The notes: generated by a model not told the origin, from the letters alone. Numbered from the stretch's first letter, positions 46,144-55,924 are shown. The stretch: DNA of 64,000 nucleotides from Myroides odoratus DSM 2801 (GCF_000243275.1 NZ_CM001437.1:1008019-1072018); one strand, 5' to 3'. A program made the numbers and translations.

Positions 46144-48174
46144 TTATGCTAATAAACCAGCTCTTCGCAATAAAGCTTCTGGTGTTGGCTCTTGTCCTCT
46201 AAACTTTATATATAAGGTCATCGGATGATCTGTTCCTCCTTGTGACAGTACATGATCTTTAAATGCAGTAGCCACTTCTTTATTAAAAATCCCCTTTTCT
46301 TTGAAGTACGCAAATGCATCTGCATCTAAAACTTCTGCCCATTTGTAACTGTAGTATCCCGAAGAATACCCTCCTTGGAAAATATGCGAAAAAGAAGTAC
46401 TCATTGCATTTTCTGCCACATCTGGGTATTGTTGAGTCGCTTTAAACTGTTCTACTTCGAATGCTTTTAAATTCGTGATTTTAGTCGGATCTTGTCCATG
46501 CCACCCCATATCAAGCAAACCAAAACTCAATTGTCGTACCGTTGCCATTCCCTCTAAGAAAGAAGCACTTTCTTTGATTTTCTCTACGAATTCCATCGGA
46601 ATCAATTCTCCTGTTTGATAATGTTTTGCAAACAAGGCTAAGGTTTCTTTTTCGTAGCACCAGTTCTCTAAAATCTGACTTGGTAATTCTACGAAATCCC
46701 AATATACATTTGTTCCTGATAAAGACGGATAGGTTGTATTAGCAAGCATCCCGTGTAACGCATGACCAAATTCATGGAACAAAGTTGTCACTTCATTAAA
46801 CGTCAATAAAGACGGCTTAGTTGCTGTTGGTTTGGTGAAATTACACACAATAGAAATATGCGGTCTTTCATTGATTCCTTGTTTGATGTACTGATTTTTG
46901 AATGACGTCATCCAAGCTCCGTTGCGCTTTCCTTTACGCGGAAAGAAATCAGTATAAAAAACAGCGACAAATTCTCCTTCTTCATTGGTAACTTCAAACG
47001 TGCGCACCTCATCGTGGTATTTTTCAATATCAAAAACTTCTGTAAAAATAAGTCCATACAGTTTATTGGCTACTTGAAAAGCACCATCTAATACATTTTC
47101 TAATTGAAAATAAGGTTTTAAGATTTCATCATCTAAATTAAAGCGCTCTTGTTTTAATTTTTCTGCATAATAGCTCCCATCCCATTTTTCTAATTGATCA
47201 AGCCCATCTAATTGTTTCGCAAAAGCTGTTAACTCCTCAAATTCTTTATCCGCAGCAGGTTTTGCTTTTAATAATAAGTCTTCTAAAAAAGTATTCACCT
47301 TCATTGGCGATTGTGCCATACGCTCCTCTAATACAAAATCAGCATGGGTGGCATACCCTAAAATAGTAGCGCGTTCATGTCTTAATTTTGCGATGGTTAA
47401 CACATGCGTTTCATTGTTAAATTCATTTGCTTTAAAGGCTTTTGTTCCCGCTGCGATTGCCAACTCTTTACGCAATGCTCTATTTTCTGCATACGTCATA
47501 AACGGAATATAACTTGGATAATCCAACGTAAAAATCCATCCGGTTTTATTTTCTTGTTTGGCTAATGCTTGTGCTTCCTCAATTGCTCCTTCTGGCAATC
47601 CTTTTAAATCGGCTTCATCCGTGATATGCAACTGATAATTATGCGTTTCTGCCAATACATTCTCCCCAAATTTTAAAGAAGTCGTCGCTAATTCTGCATC
47701 AATTGCTCGTACTCTATTCTTTTCCTCTTCTGACAGTAGCGCTCCATTGCGTACAAAGTTCTTGTAATTCTTAGTCAACAAGGTTTGTTGTTCCGTAGTC
47801 AGTTCCAACTGATTCAATTGTTCATAAACGGCTTTAACGCGCAAAAACAATTGTTCATTCAACAAAATATCGTTGCCTAATTCAGCAAGTAAAGGCGCAA
47901 CTTCCTGTGCAATTTGTTGCATCTCATCATTGGTTTCAGCTGAATTTAAGTTGAAGAAGATACTCGCTAAAATATCCAACTCCATACCAGAGAATGCCAA
48001 TGCTTCTATTGTATTTTCAAATGTTGGAAGTTCCGGATTCGAAGTAATCGCTTCGATATCAGCTTTTGACTTTGCAATAGCTTGATCGAATGCGGGTTTA
48101 TAATCCGTAATTTTTATCTGTGAGAAAGGTGCTGTACCGTATTTTGTTGTAAATGGTTTACTAAAAATAGTCAT
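46144..48174 (-). CDS. M3 family oligopeptidase (oligopeptidase A / peptidyl-dipeptidase type)
   Basis: 676 aa cytoplasmic zinc peptidase. The active site HEFGHALHG lies about two thirds along, followed by ENWCYEKE, the third-ligand region. It degrades short peptides made by protein turnover, including signal peptides in the oligopeptidase A group. The start MTIFSKPFTTKYGTAPF matches the family. It is monocistronic. Confidence 0.95.
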   Translation of the reverse strand: MTIFSKPFTTKYGTAPFSQIKITDYKPAFDQAIAKSKADIEAITSNPELPTFENTIEALAFSGMELDILASIFFNLNSAETNDEMQQIAQEVAPLLAELGNDILLNEQLFLRVKAVYEQLNQLELTTEQQTLLTKNYKNFVRNGALLSEEEKNRVRAIDAELATTSLKFGENVLAETHNYQLHITDEADLKGLPEGAIEEAQALAKQENKTGWIFTLDYPSYIPFMTYAENRALRKELAIAAGTKAFKANEFNNETHVLTIAKLRHERATILGYATHADFVLEERMAQSPMKVNTFLEDLLLKAKPAADKEFEELTAFAKQLDGLDQLEKWDGSYYAEKLKQERFNLDDEILKPYFQLENVLDGAFQVANKLYGLIFTEVFDIEKYHDEVRTFEVTNEEGEFVAVFYTDFFPRKGKRNGAWMTSFKNQYIKQGINERPHISIVCNFTKPTATKPSLLTFNEVTTLFHEFGHALHGMLANTTYPSLSGTNVYWDFVELPSQILENWCYEKETLALFAKHYQTGELIPMEFVEKIKESASFLEGMATVRQLSFGLLDMGWHGQDPTKITNLKAFEVEQFKATQQYPDVAENAMSTSFSHIFQGGYSSGYYSYKWAEVLDADAFAYFKEKGIFNKEVATAFKDHVLSQGGTDHPMTLYIKFRGQEPTPEALLRRAGLLA

Positions 48175-48261
48175 CGTAATCTAATTTTGATTTGTTCTAT
48201 AAATTTACAAATTAATTAAGCGTTAGAACATAAGAAGTCTAGTCTTAACATCCTCTTACCA

Positions 48262-48291
48262 TAAAAAAAGGGCTCTTATAGTAAGAGCCCT
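48262..48291 (-). terminator. terminator of secA
   Basis: Stem AGGGCTCTTA and complement (10 bp) with a 3-nt loop and a T-tract of seven on the minus strand. Confidence 0.85.
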
Positions 48292-48312
48292 ATTGTATGA
48301 AATAAGCTAAAA

Positions 48313-51300
48313 TTATGCTTGTGCTTCCTCTTGTGTTGGCTGAACTGGTAAGTCCGCTTTCGTCAAGAATGAAGTAATTTCTGCATCCATTTCAGCAATT
48401 GTTTTCTTAAACAATTCGAATGCTTCAAACTTATAGATCAACAATGGATCTTTTTGTTCGTGAACAGCTAACTGAACAGATTGTTTCAATTCGTCCATTT
48501 TTCTAAGGTGTTTCTTCCACGCCTCATCTAAAATTGACAATACAACATTCTTTTCAAAATCGTCAATTAGACTCATTCCTTGTGTGCTGTATGCTGTTTC
48601 TAAGTTTGTCACGACGTTCATTGTTTTCATACCATCTGTAAATGGAACAACAATACGCTCAAAATTATTATCTTGATTCTCGTATACGTTTTTAATTACC
48701 TTGAACGCTTCAGCAGCACTGCGCTGTCCTTTTTCGCGGTAAGAAGTAAACGCTTTATCGTATAATCTATTTGCTAATGTAACAACATCGTCTTTATTGA
48801 ATTGATCTTCTGTTACAACATCGTTAATACCGAAGTTGCGGATCATATCCATATCTAAGTTTTTGAAGTCATTCGCCAATTTGTTTGTTTCGCTAATACG
48901 CTCACATAAATCGTACATCATATTCGCGATATCCACTTTTAGACGATCTCCAAACAACGCGTGCTTTCTACGTTTGTAAATTACCTCACGTTGTGCATTC
49001 ATCACGTCATCATATTCTAATAAACGCTTACGAATACCGAAGTTGTTCTCTTCTACTTTTTTCTGTGCTCTTTCGATTGATTTGGTCATCATCGAATGTT
49101 GGATTACTTCTCCTTCTTCTAATCCCATTCTATCCATAATCTTCGCTACACGCTCTGATCCGAATAAACGCATTAAGTTATCTTCTAATGACACATAGAA
49201 TTGAGAACTTCCTGGATCTCCTTGACGTCCTGCACGACCTCTTAACTGACGGTCAACACGTCTTGAATCATGACGCTCTGTACCAATAATTGCTAAACCT
49301 CCCTTGTCTTTTACTTCTTGAGAAAGTTTAATATCCGTACCACGACCAGCCATGTTAGTTGCAATTGTTACAATACCTGGTTTTCCAGCTTCTTCAACAA
49401 TTTGAGCCTCTTGTTTGTGTAATTTCGCATTCAATACGTTGTGTTGAATACCACGCATTTTTAACGATCTACTCAATAACTCAGAAATCTCAACTGAAGT
49501 AGTACCAATTAATACAGGGCGACCTGCTTGTGATAATTCTACTACATCGTCAATAACTGCTTTATATTTTTCACGTACTGAACGGAAAATTTTATCTTCT
49601 TTATCTTTACGAGCAATTCCTCTGTTTGTTGGAATTTCAACTACGTCTAATTTATAGATTTGCAAGAACTCTCCTGCTTCTGTAATAGCCGTACCAGTCA
49701 TCCCTCCCAACTTCTTGTACATACGGAAGTAGTTCTGTAACGTAATCGTTGCAAATGTTTGTGTAGCTGCTTCGATTTTCACGTTTTCTTTCGCCTCGAT
49801 CGCTTGGTGTAATCCGTCTGAATAACGACGTCCATCCATGATACGACCAGTTTGCTCATCTACAATTAAAATCTTATTGTCGATTACAACATATTCTGTA
49901 TCTTTTTCAAACACAGTATAAGCTTTCAACAATTGATTTAACGTATGAATACGCTCGCTCTTTACTCCAAAGTCTTGGAATAAACGCTCTTTTGCAACCG
50001 CTTCTTCTTCTCTTGATAGATTTTGGCTTTCAATACGAGCTACTTCTGTTCCAATATCTGGTAATACGAAGAAATGCTCATCTGTATCTTGCGATAAGAA
50101 TTTGATTCCATTATCTGTCAATTGCACTTGATTGTTTTTCTCTTCAATCACGAAGTACAGAGCCTCATCCACTTTATGCATTTCTCTATTGTTGTCCTGC
50201 ATGTAGTGGTTTTCTGTTTTTTGAAGCAATTGCTTTACCCCTTCTTCACTTAAGAATTTAATTAGGGCTTTATTTTTAGGTAAGCTTCGGTATGCTCTTA
50301 ATAATAAGAATCCACCTTCTTTTGTATTTCCTTCGCGGATTAATTTTCTCGCATCTGCCAAGAAGTTATTCGCTAATTTACGTTGGATTTCAACTAGGTT
50401 AGCTACTTTTGGTTTTAGCTCATTAAACTCGTGGCGATCTCCTTGAGGAACTGGTCCAGAAATAATCAACGGCGTTCTAGCGTCATCCACTAATACTGAA
50501 TCGACCTCATCGACAATAGCATAGTTGTGAACGCGTTGCACTAATTCTTCTGGCGTATGTGCCATATTATCTCTCAAGTAGTCGAAACCAAATTCATTAT
50601 TAGTTCCGTACGTGATATCAGCAGCATAAGCCGCTCTTCTACCTGGAGAGTTTGGTTGGTGGTTATCAATACAGTCAACTGTCATACCGTGGAACTCAAA
50701 TAAAGGTGCTTTCCACTGACTATCCCTTTTAGCAAGGTAGTCATTCACGGTAACTAAGTGTACTCCGTTTCCAGTTAATGCATTTAAGTATAAAGGCAAG
50801 GTTGCTACTAATGTTTTACCTTCCCCAGTTTGCATCTCTGCAATTTTACCTTGGTGTAATACGATACCTCCGATTAACTGAACATCGTAGTGGATCATAT
50901 CCCAAGTTACTTCCTTCCCTGCAGCAGACCATTTATTTGCCCAACTTGCTTTTCCGTCAGCAATGGTAACATACGGCTTGTTTTGTGCAAATTCCATGTC
51001 TTTTTCTGAAGCCGATACCACAACCGTTTCGTTTTCTTTGAAACGCTTTGCTGTTTCTTTCACTACTGCAAAAGCTTCTGGTAAGATGTCCATCAATACT
51101 TTTTCAGTATTGTCGTACGCTTCTTTTTCTAAGCTATCAATACTTGCGTAGATTGCTTCTCTTTTATCGATATCTTGAGTCTTCTCGATTTCTTCTTTGT
51201 ACGAAGCAATCTTAGCATCTTGACCGGCTCTAGATTGTTGAATTTTCTCTTTAAAATAGATAGTCTTCGCTCTTAATTCGTCATTTGACAAACCAGATAA

Positions 51301-51408
51301 AGACGATTCATACGTTTTAATTTTTTCAATTAGAGGTTTTATTTCTTTGATATCTCGTTCAGATTTATCGCCGACAAAAACCTTTAATATGGTATTTATA
51401 AGACTCAT
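48313..51408 (-). CDS. secA: preprotein translocase ATPase SecA
   Basis: 1031 aa motor of the Sec export channel. Visible elements are MQTGEGKTLVATLP (Walker A), the DEVDSVLVDDARTP DEAD-type motif (Walker B) and GRGTDIKLSQEV with QLRGRAGRQGDPG (motifs IV-VI). As in other flavobacteria a large insertion lies between the halves of NBD1. The protein ends ITSFLTKADLPVQPTQEEAQA with no C-terminal CxC...C zinc motif and is shorter than the flavobacterial SecA proteins I recall. It is monocistronic. Confidence 0.97.
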   Translation of the reverse strand: MSLINTILKVFVGDKSERDIKEIKPLIEKIKTYESSLSGLSNDELRAKTIYFKEKIQQSRAGQDAKIASYKEEIEKTQDIDKREAIYASIDSLEKEAYDNTEKVLMDILPEAFAVVKETAKRFKENETVVVSASEKDMEFAQNKPYVTIADGKASWANKWSAAGKEVTWDMIHYDVQLIGGIVLHQGKIAEMQTGEGKTLVATLPLYLNALTGNGVHLVTVNDYLAKRDSQWKAPLFEFHGMTVDCIDNHQPNSPGRRAAYAADITYGTNNEFGFDYLRDNMAHTPEELVQRVHNYAIVDEVDSVLVDDARTPLIISGPVPQGDRHEFNELKPKVANLVEIQRKLANNFLADARKLIREGNTKEGGFLLLRAYRSLPKNKALIKFLSEEGVKQLLQKTENHYMQDNNREMHKVDEALYFVIEEKNNQVQLTDNGIKFLSQDTDEHFFVLPDIGTEVARIESQNLSREEEAVAKERLFQDFGVKSERIHTLNQLLKAYTVFEKDTEYVVIDNKILIVDEQTGRIMDGRRYSDGLHQAIEAKENVKIEAATQTFATITLQNYFRMYKKLGGMTGTAITEAGEFLQIYKLDVVEIPTNRGIARKDKEDKIFRSVREKYKAVIDDVVELSQAGRPVLIGTTSVEISELLSRSLKMRGIQHNVLNAKLHKQEAQIVEEAGKPGIVTIATNMAGRGTDIKLSQEVKDKGGLAIIGTERHDSRRVDRQLRGRAGRQGDPGSSQFYVSLEDNLMRLFGSERVAKIMDRMGLEEGEVIQHSMMTKSIERAQKKVEENNFGIRKRLLEYDDVMNAQREVIYKRRKHALFGDRLKVDIANMMYDLCERISETNKLANDFKNLDMDMIRNFGINDVVTEDQFNKDDVVTLANRLYDKAFTSYREKGQRSAAEAFKVIKNVYENQDNNFERIVVPFTDGMKTMNVVTNLETAYSTQGMSLIDDFEKNVVLSILDEAWKKHLRKMDELKQSVQLAVHEQKDPLLIYKFEAFELFKKTIAEMDAEITSFLTKADLPVQPTQEEAQA

Positions 51409-51450
51409 AAGTTTATATATTTTTACTCTTTTTTACTTGCTAAAATAAAC

Positions 51451-51479
51451 AAAAAAAAGCCTTGAAGAAGGCTTTTTTC
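51451..51479 (-). terminator. terminator of the DUF2795 gene
   Basis: Stem AAAAAAGCCTT with AAGGCTTTTTT around a 4-nt loop, T-tract on the minus strand, 5 nt after the stop. Confidence 0.82.
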
Positions 51480-51483
51480 TATA

Positions 51484-51705
51484 TTAATACTCATCCTCGT
51501 TCCAAAGATAATCTTCGTCCGTAGGATAGTCTGGCCAAATTTCTTCCATAGATTCATAGATTTCTCCTTCATCTTCGATGGATTGTAAATTTTCTACTAC
51601 TTCAAGGGGTGCGCCTGTTCTAATAGCATAATCTATCAACTCATCTTTAGTAGCAGGCCATGGAGCATCACTTAAATAAGATGCCAATTCTAATGTCCAA
51701 TACAT
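51484..51705 (-). CDS. DUF2795 domain protein
   Basis: 73 aa, all one small domain: YWTLELASYLSDAPWPATKD, ELIDYAIRTGAPLEVVENL, then an acidic tail (EEIWPDYPTDEDYLWNEDEY). The pattern fits DUF2795, a small conserved protein of unknown role. Its sits immediately upstream of secA on the same strand but with a terminator between. Confidence 0.88.
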   Translation of the reverse strand: MYWTLELASYLSDAPWPATKDELIDYAIRTGAPLEVVENLQSIEDEGEIYESMEEIWPDYPTDEDYLWNEDEY

Positions 51706-51837
51706 CTCTTAACCTTTTTTAAATTTTATTGCAAAAATAAATTTTATTATGAAATAAGCAAGCTTTTTTCATAGTATTTCACTAACATTAAAGAACGTCT
51801 TGCTTAATCACAACAAAAAACGACTGATTTTACTGGG

Positions 51838-52413
51838 TTATTTCAACTTTTCAGGTATCCATTTAATCTCATCCGCTTGTAAATCAAAAGTCAACTTTCG
51901 TGCCAATACAAATAGATAGTCAGAAAGTCGGTTTAAGTACATCAAAACTTCGGGGTCTACAGCTTCTTCTTGATCCAATTGTACTGACAAACGCTCTGAT
52001 CTACGACAAACACAACGTGCAATATGACAGAATGACACCGTTGTATGTCCGCCAGGCAGAATAAAATGTGTCATAGGAGCTAAATTTTCTTCCATTCGAT
52101 CAATTTCATCTTCTAAAAAAACGAGGGTGTCGGGTGTGATTTTAGGAATATTCAATCGCTCTTTTCCATTTTTCAACACGGCTTTTTCTGGATCTGTCGC
52201 TAAAATAGCCCCTACCGTAAACAAGTGATGCTGAATAGCAAGTAAGGTTTGCTTTTCCAATGCTGGAATTTCCTGATCGCGAATCAATCCGATATAGGAA
52301 TTTAATTCATCCACCGTTCCATACGCTTCTATTCGCACATGATTTTTGGGTACTCGTGTACCTCCAAATAAAGCTGTAGTACCTTGATCGCCCGTTTTAG
52401 TATATATTTTCAT
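51838..52413 (-). CDS. PduO-type ATP:cob(I)alamin adenosyltransferase
   Basis: 191 aa enzyme that makes adenosylcobalamin from cob(I)alamin and ATP. It opens with the family signature IYTKTGDQGTTALFGGTRV and holds ARCVCRRSERL and the C-terminal YLNRLSDYLFVLAR, all typical. It is followed by a noncoding gap before the DUF2795 gene. It probably supports a B12-dependent mutase elsewhere in the genome. Confidence 0.94.
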   Translation of the reverse strand: MKIYTKTGDQGTTALFGGTRVPKNHVRIEAYGTVDELNSYIGLIRDQEIPALEKQTLLAIQHHLFTVGAILATDPEKAVLKNGKERLNIPKITPDTLVFLEDEIDRMEENLAPMTHFILPGGHTTVSFCHIARCVCRRSERLSVQLDQEEAVDPEVLMYLNRLSDYLFVLARKLTFDLQADEIKWIPEKLK

Positions 52414-52486
52414 CGTTGCCTTTGTAATCTGTCTTGTTTTGTTGAAGCAAAATACAATACTTTAGGCAGAATCCAATCGTTTCTTT

Positions 52487-53179
52487 TTATTTTATTCGTT
52501 CATCACTTTCGATTATCCCATCGCGCAAACGAATAATACGATGTGCGTGTTCGGCAATATCTTCTTCATGCGTAACGAGGATAACAGTATTGCCTTTGCG
52601 GTGAATTTCATCAAACAACCCCATGATTTCAATCGATGTTTTGGTATCTAAATTTCCTGTAGGTTCATCCGCTAGAATAATAGAGGGATTATTGACCAAT
52701 GCACGCGCAACTGCCACACGTTGTCTTTGTCCCCCTGACAATTGATTGGGATGGTGATCCATTCGATCTCCTAATCCCACCATATGCAATACATCAGAAG
52801 CCCTTTGGTTGCGTTCTTCTTTTGATTTTCCAGCATAAATCATAGGTAAAGCTACGTTGTCTAAAGCCGTGGTACGTGGCATAAGATTAAAGGTTTGAAA
52901 GACAAAACCAATGTCTTTGTTTCGAATTTCTGCCAATTGATCATCGTCTAATCGACTGACATCCTTCCCATTTAAACTGTAATACCCAGAGGTTGGGGTA
53001 TCCAGACAGCCTAAAATATTCATCAAGGTCGATTTACCCGATCCGGAAGGTCCCATCAGCGCGACGTAATCTCCTCTTTCAATTTGCAAATCCACGCCTT
53101 TTAAAACCTTTACCGTTTCCGATCCCATTTTAAAATCGCGCTTAATTGCTTTGATATCAATAATTAACTCTTTAGACAT
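52487..53179 (-). CDS. ABC transporter ATP-binding protein, LolD/MacB type
   Basis: 230 aa ATPase with Walker [10 protein letters not shown], signature [15 protein letters not shown], Walker [13 protein letters not shown] and H-loop VTHEED. The sequence is closest in pattern to LolD/MacB/FtsE-like ATPases that pair with FtsX-fold permeases. No permease gene is adjacent; in flavobacteria these genes are often separate. It could serve lipoprotein release or export. Confidence 0.92.
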   Translation of the reverse strand: MSKELIIDIKAIKRDFKMGSETVKVLKGVDLQIERGDYVALMGPSGSGKSTLMNILGCLDTPTSGYYSLNGKDVSRLDDDQLAEIRNKDIGFVFQTFNLMPRTTALDNVALPMIYAGKSKEERNQRASDVLHMVGLGDRMDHHPNQLSGGQRQRVAVARALVNNPSIILADEPTGNLDTKTSIEIMGLFDEIHRKGNTVILVTHEEDIAEHAHRIIRLRDGIIESDERIK

Positions 53180-53224
53180 AATACTCGTATTTCTTTCTTA
53201 TAAGTGTCCCAATCAGTCCATTTG

Positions 53225-53764
53225 TTACACGCGAAGCAAACGGAATACGCGATCTGGTTGTAAACGCAGTTTAAAATGCTGCTTTAACTGCTCTTTTCGC
53301 TTAAAAGCAACTCCAAAATAATAGAAATCTAAAGTTACAATCATTTCGTTAGATGCTACCACCTCTTGCCAATATTTTTCAATCGATTCAGCCTTGCTTC
53401 TGCGATCAATTATCCAAATCGAATCATTGTGCATGGTTGACGCAACTTTTTCTACGGTAGGCCATGAAATTGCCTCCTTCCCCTGAAAGAGAATACAGTC
53501 GTAAAGATGTATTGGATGCGTATGATAGGATTCGACCAAAATAGCTGTTCTCAGTTCCTTTGGACGTTCACCATTCAATGTAGCCAATTGTTGTGGAGTA
53601 TAGTAGGCCAACAACCGATCAATGAACTGATTTTTTCTCGATAGTCCCTTCCAACGAATATCAGCAGGGTAAAGTCCACGGGTCAATAAATTAAACACAA
53701 AAGGCGAATGAATGCCGTGTTCATTATAAGCAGAAAACCAGAATTGGAGGTAATCGAAAATCAT
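53225..53764 (-). CDS. SAM-methyltransferase-related protein lacking the SAM-binding core
   Basis: 179 aa. The N-terminus (FWFSAYNEHGIHSPFVFNLL) and C-terminus (YYFGVAFKRKEQLKQHF) match the ends of a flavobacterial class I methyltransferase family of about 230-250 aa that I recall, but the middle lacks the glycine-rich SAM motif. The central part still shows a Rossmann-like strand pattern (RTAILVESYHTHPIHLYDC, DSIWIIDRRS). It lies 45 nt upstream of the ABC ATPase on the same strand. Either a divergent non-enzymatic homologue or a deletion form. Confidence 0.6.
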   Translation of the reverse strand: MIFDYLQFWFSAYNEHGIHSPFVFNLLTRGLYPADIRWKGLSRKNQFIDRLLAYYTPQQLATLNGERPKELRTAILVESYHTHPIHLYDCILFQGKEAISWPTVEKVASTMHNDSIWIIDRRSKAESIEKYWQEVVASNEMIVTLDFYYFGVAFKRKEQLKQHFKLRLQPDRVFRLLRV

Positions 53765-54007
53765 GTGTATTTTTGTTGTTATTTGGTAGACAAAAATACG
53801 AGAATAAAAGTGTTTATACAGAGCAGCAACTTGACTTTTATACCTTAAAGTGAAAGGTATCGATTTTTATTCTTCGCTTTAACCCAAAGCTACCCACTGC
53901 TAATTATTTTATTCAATCCTCCATAAACAATCATTAAAAACAAATAAACACTTATACAGAAAAACTACCAATTAAGTTAAATACATAAATGTTAATATTA
54001 AAATAAT

Positions 54008-54025
54008 TTAACATTTACTATCTTA
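54008..54025 (+). promoter_or_regulatory. shared promoter/operator motif upstream of the lipoprotein gene
   Basis: TTAACATTTACTATCTTA lies 30 nt before the ATG. A near copy (TTAACATTTATTATATTTA) stands at the same distance before the minus-strand lipoprotein at 55924. An 8-bp inverted repeat, AATGTTAA...TTAACATT, overlaps it. The rest of 53765-54007 shows nothing callable. Confidence 0.45.
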
Positions 54026-54055
54026 CAAGTAACAAAAAACTTAAATTATTGTATT

Positions 54056-54706
54056 ATGAAAAAATTAGTATTACTAGCCTTAGCGCTAACCTTATTTTCT
54101 TGTACACAAGAAAGTAATTCTCCCCTTGAACCCACTTTAGAAAAAGATGTTCAAGCTTTCACCTATACAGATGGTGTAACAGTCTATTTTGAAAATAACA
54201 CGAGTTACAATTTACATTTACAACTGAATATCAAACCAAGATACATGGATCTTTCTACTGGTATTTTGAATGATACTGAAAATTTAATGCCTAATGGATT
54301 ATGGATTGGCAATTCTATTTCAAGCAATACGAATAAATACTATAACTATGGTCATTGTTATCCTTTCAAAGATTTACTTAATGAAGCTGGAATATCAGAT
54401 AGCTCAATTGATTATTTGAACGTTATCCGACGCTATTTAATTTCTTCTATTAGGCTTAAACACCCTGTAACAGGAGAAATTATTCAATTATCACCTTTTG
54501 ACTCTCAATATAACAGCTCGTCTTCCCTACTAAGTGGCGTTATTTTCACCAATAATACCTTGTCTTCTCCTTGGGGAAAAGAAGTATTTTACAAAGAAGG
54601 TCCTCAAGATTATACTGTTCTTTTGCCTAATGGGCTTACACATCGATTTAGATTAACTTTGGATACTACTTCTTATAAACTAGTATTAACTGTTGATGAA
54701 TATTAA
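54056..54706 (+). CDS. lipoprotein of unknown function
   Basis: 216 aa with a lipobox (LTLFSC) and a beta-rich mature part (VTVYFENNTSYNLHLQLNI, SSIRLKHPVTGEIIQL, YTVLLPNGLTHRFRLTL). The opening strand pair recalls the secreted proteins at 18777 and 54982 (NNLSTPVTLHYI, RNLSNETKYFYAL), so all three may share a fold, but the match is weak. It is divergent in promoter motif but near the second copy of the cassette. Confidence 0.72.
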   Translation: MKKLVLLALALTLFSCTQESNSPLEPTLEKDVQAFTYTDGVTVYFENNTSYNLHLQLNIKPRYMDLSTGILNDTENLMPNGLWIGNSISSNTNKYYNYGHCYPFKDLLNEAGISDSSIDYLNVIRRYLISSIRLKHPVTGEIIQLSPFDSQYNSSSSLLSGVIFTNNTLSSPWGKEVFYKEGPQDYTVLLPNGLTHRFRLTLDTTSYKLVLTVDEY

Positions 54707-54749
54707 GCTAAACGATAACAAGTATTTTTTTTTTACAAGAGTACACAAG

Positions 54750-54789
54750 ACCGGCATTTACAAGCTTTACTATTTTAAATGTCGGTTTT
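54750..54789 (+). terminator. terminator after the lipoprotein gene
   Basis: An 11-bp stem (ACCGGCATTTA with TAAATGTCGGT, one G-U) around a 15-nt loop, followed by TTTT. Confidence 0.6.
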
Positions 54790-54872
54790 GCTGTATGTAC
54801 AAGAAATCCAGATCTATAATTATCTTACAAATGATAGGTATCAGAGATGTAGTATTATAAAAGAGTTCTTAA

Positions 54873-54920
54873 ATAAATCCAATTAATGCGATTTAAGAAA
54901 ACCGCATTAATTGGATTTAT
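54873..54920. other. 18-bp perfect hairpin in the intergenic region
   Basis: ATAAATCCAATTAATGCG and its exact complement flank a 12-nt loop. There is no T-tract of terminator type. It lies between two terminators, so it is an extra element: a small palindromic repeat, an mRNA structure or a binding site. Confidence 0.55.
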
Positions 54921-54945
54921 ATTTGGTTTTATAAACATAACTTAT

Positions 54946-54981
54946 AAAAAAACCTTTCTAAAATTTAGAAAGGTTTTTTTA
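54946..54981 (-). terminator. terminator of cassette 2
   Basis: A perfect palindrome CCTTTCTAAATTTAGAAAGG flanked by seven A and seven T, directly after the stop of the secreted-protein gene. Confidence 0.88.
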
Positions 54982-55575
54982 TTATTGGAATATAACTTCA
55001 TGTATTTCTACAGTATATGGTGGTAAAAGAGGAAGCTGTAAAAAAGTTTCTCTGATATTATATGGGTGATTATAACCTTGAAATCGTGGTATAAAATAAT
55101 CTAACCCGTTAAGTCGTTCTGAAACAGGATCCTTTACCGCTATTTTAAATCCTCTGAATGAAAGATGCGTTCCAAGTGTAGCAGGTAATTGAGGAAATTG
55201 ATCACAATCGATAGGGATATGTGGTGGATAGCCATTTGGATAAAACCATCTAAATGTAGATGTTAAAGGGGGAAGACCTGGATATTCATATGGAATTACT
55301 GAATAAGCTGTTGCAGCAGGACAAAAATTAAATGTTTCTACATCTCCTATATTATTTTGGCTGAATGTAATAGTTTGTCCAGGATCTAACATAATATAAT
55401 CTCCTATAAAAGCATATGTACTAGATCCTCCTAATCCGTCAATTCGCATAAATTCCATTTCTAACGCATAAAAATATTTAGTTTCATTAGATAAATTTCG
55501 TACGGTTAAAACTCTATGCGCAAAAGTCGTAGTAGCGAATGCACAAATAAATAATAGTGTTATAATTTTTTTCAT
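54982..55575 (-). CDS. secreted protein of cassette 2, unknown function
   Basis: 197 aa with a signal peptide (LFICAFATTTFA). Landmarks parallel the protein at 18777: HRVLTVRNLSNETKYFYALE at the mature start, DYIMLDPGQTITFSQNNIG in the middle, and TFRWFYPNGYPPH. It differs by a longer C-terminal half (residues about 125-197). It lies 4 nt after the small lipoprotein gene. Function unknown; probably exported beta-rich protein. Two Cys (FCPAA and DCDQF) may form a disulfide. Confidence 0.75.
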   Translation of the reverse strand: MKKIITLLFICAFATTTFAHRVLTVRNLSNETKYFYALEMEFMRIDGLGGSSTYAFIGDYIMLDPGQTITFSQNNIGDVETFNFCPAATAYSVIPYEYPGLPPLTSTFRWFYPNGYPPHIPIDCDQFPQLPATLGTHLSFRGFKIAVKDPVSERLNGLDYFIPRFQGYNHPYNIRETFLQLPLLPPYTVEIHEVIFQ

Positions 55576-55579
55576 GTTA

Positions 55580-55924
55580 TTAACTGTTTGTGATTTCTAA
55601 ATACTTTGTCAAGGCAAAGGTTACAATATCTTCTTGAGTTGTATATCCTCCTAGGTTATACTCTCCTATATAAAGTAAAAAGGTTACTGCAGTATTGAAG
55701 CTATCAGTAGAGTGTAAGAATTCTTTAATATCAGTTTTACCTAGTATAAGATCCATATAAAGCTCATCAAATGCTTTATATTCTGAACTCTGTCTTATAC
55801 TAGAATTTGTGTTCAATTCAGTTTTAGTATGGTTATCATTTAGATTACCATTGTTTTCAGTTTCATTACTACAACTAATAGTAAAAAACGCACATCCTAT
55901 GGCTAGGAATAAGATTTTTTTCAT
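55580..55924 (-). CDS. small lipoprotein of cassette 2
   Basis: 114 aa with a lipobox (FFTISC), an Asn/Thr-rich linker and a helical domain (FDELYMDLILGKTDIKEFL, FALTKYLEITNS) that matches the end of the lipoprotein at 19295. It is first in the two-gene unit. A promoter motif like that of the gene at 54056 is upstream. Confidence 0.75.
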   Translation of the reverse strand: MKKILFLAIGCAFFTISCSNETENNGNLNDNHTKTELNTNSSIRQSSEYKAFDELYMDLILGKTDIKEFLHSTDSFNTAVTFLLYIGEYNLGGYTTQEDIVTFALTKYLEITNS

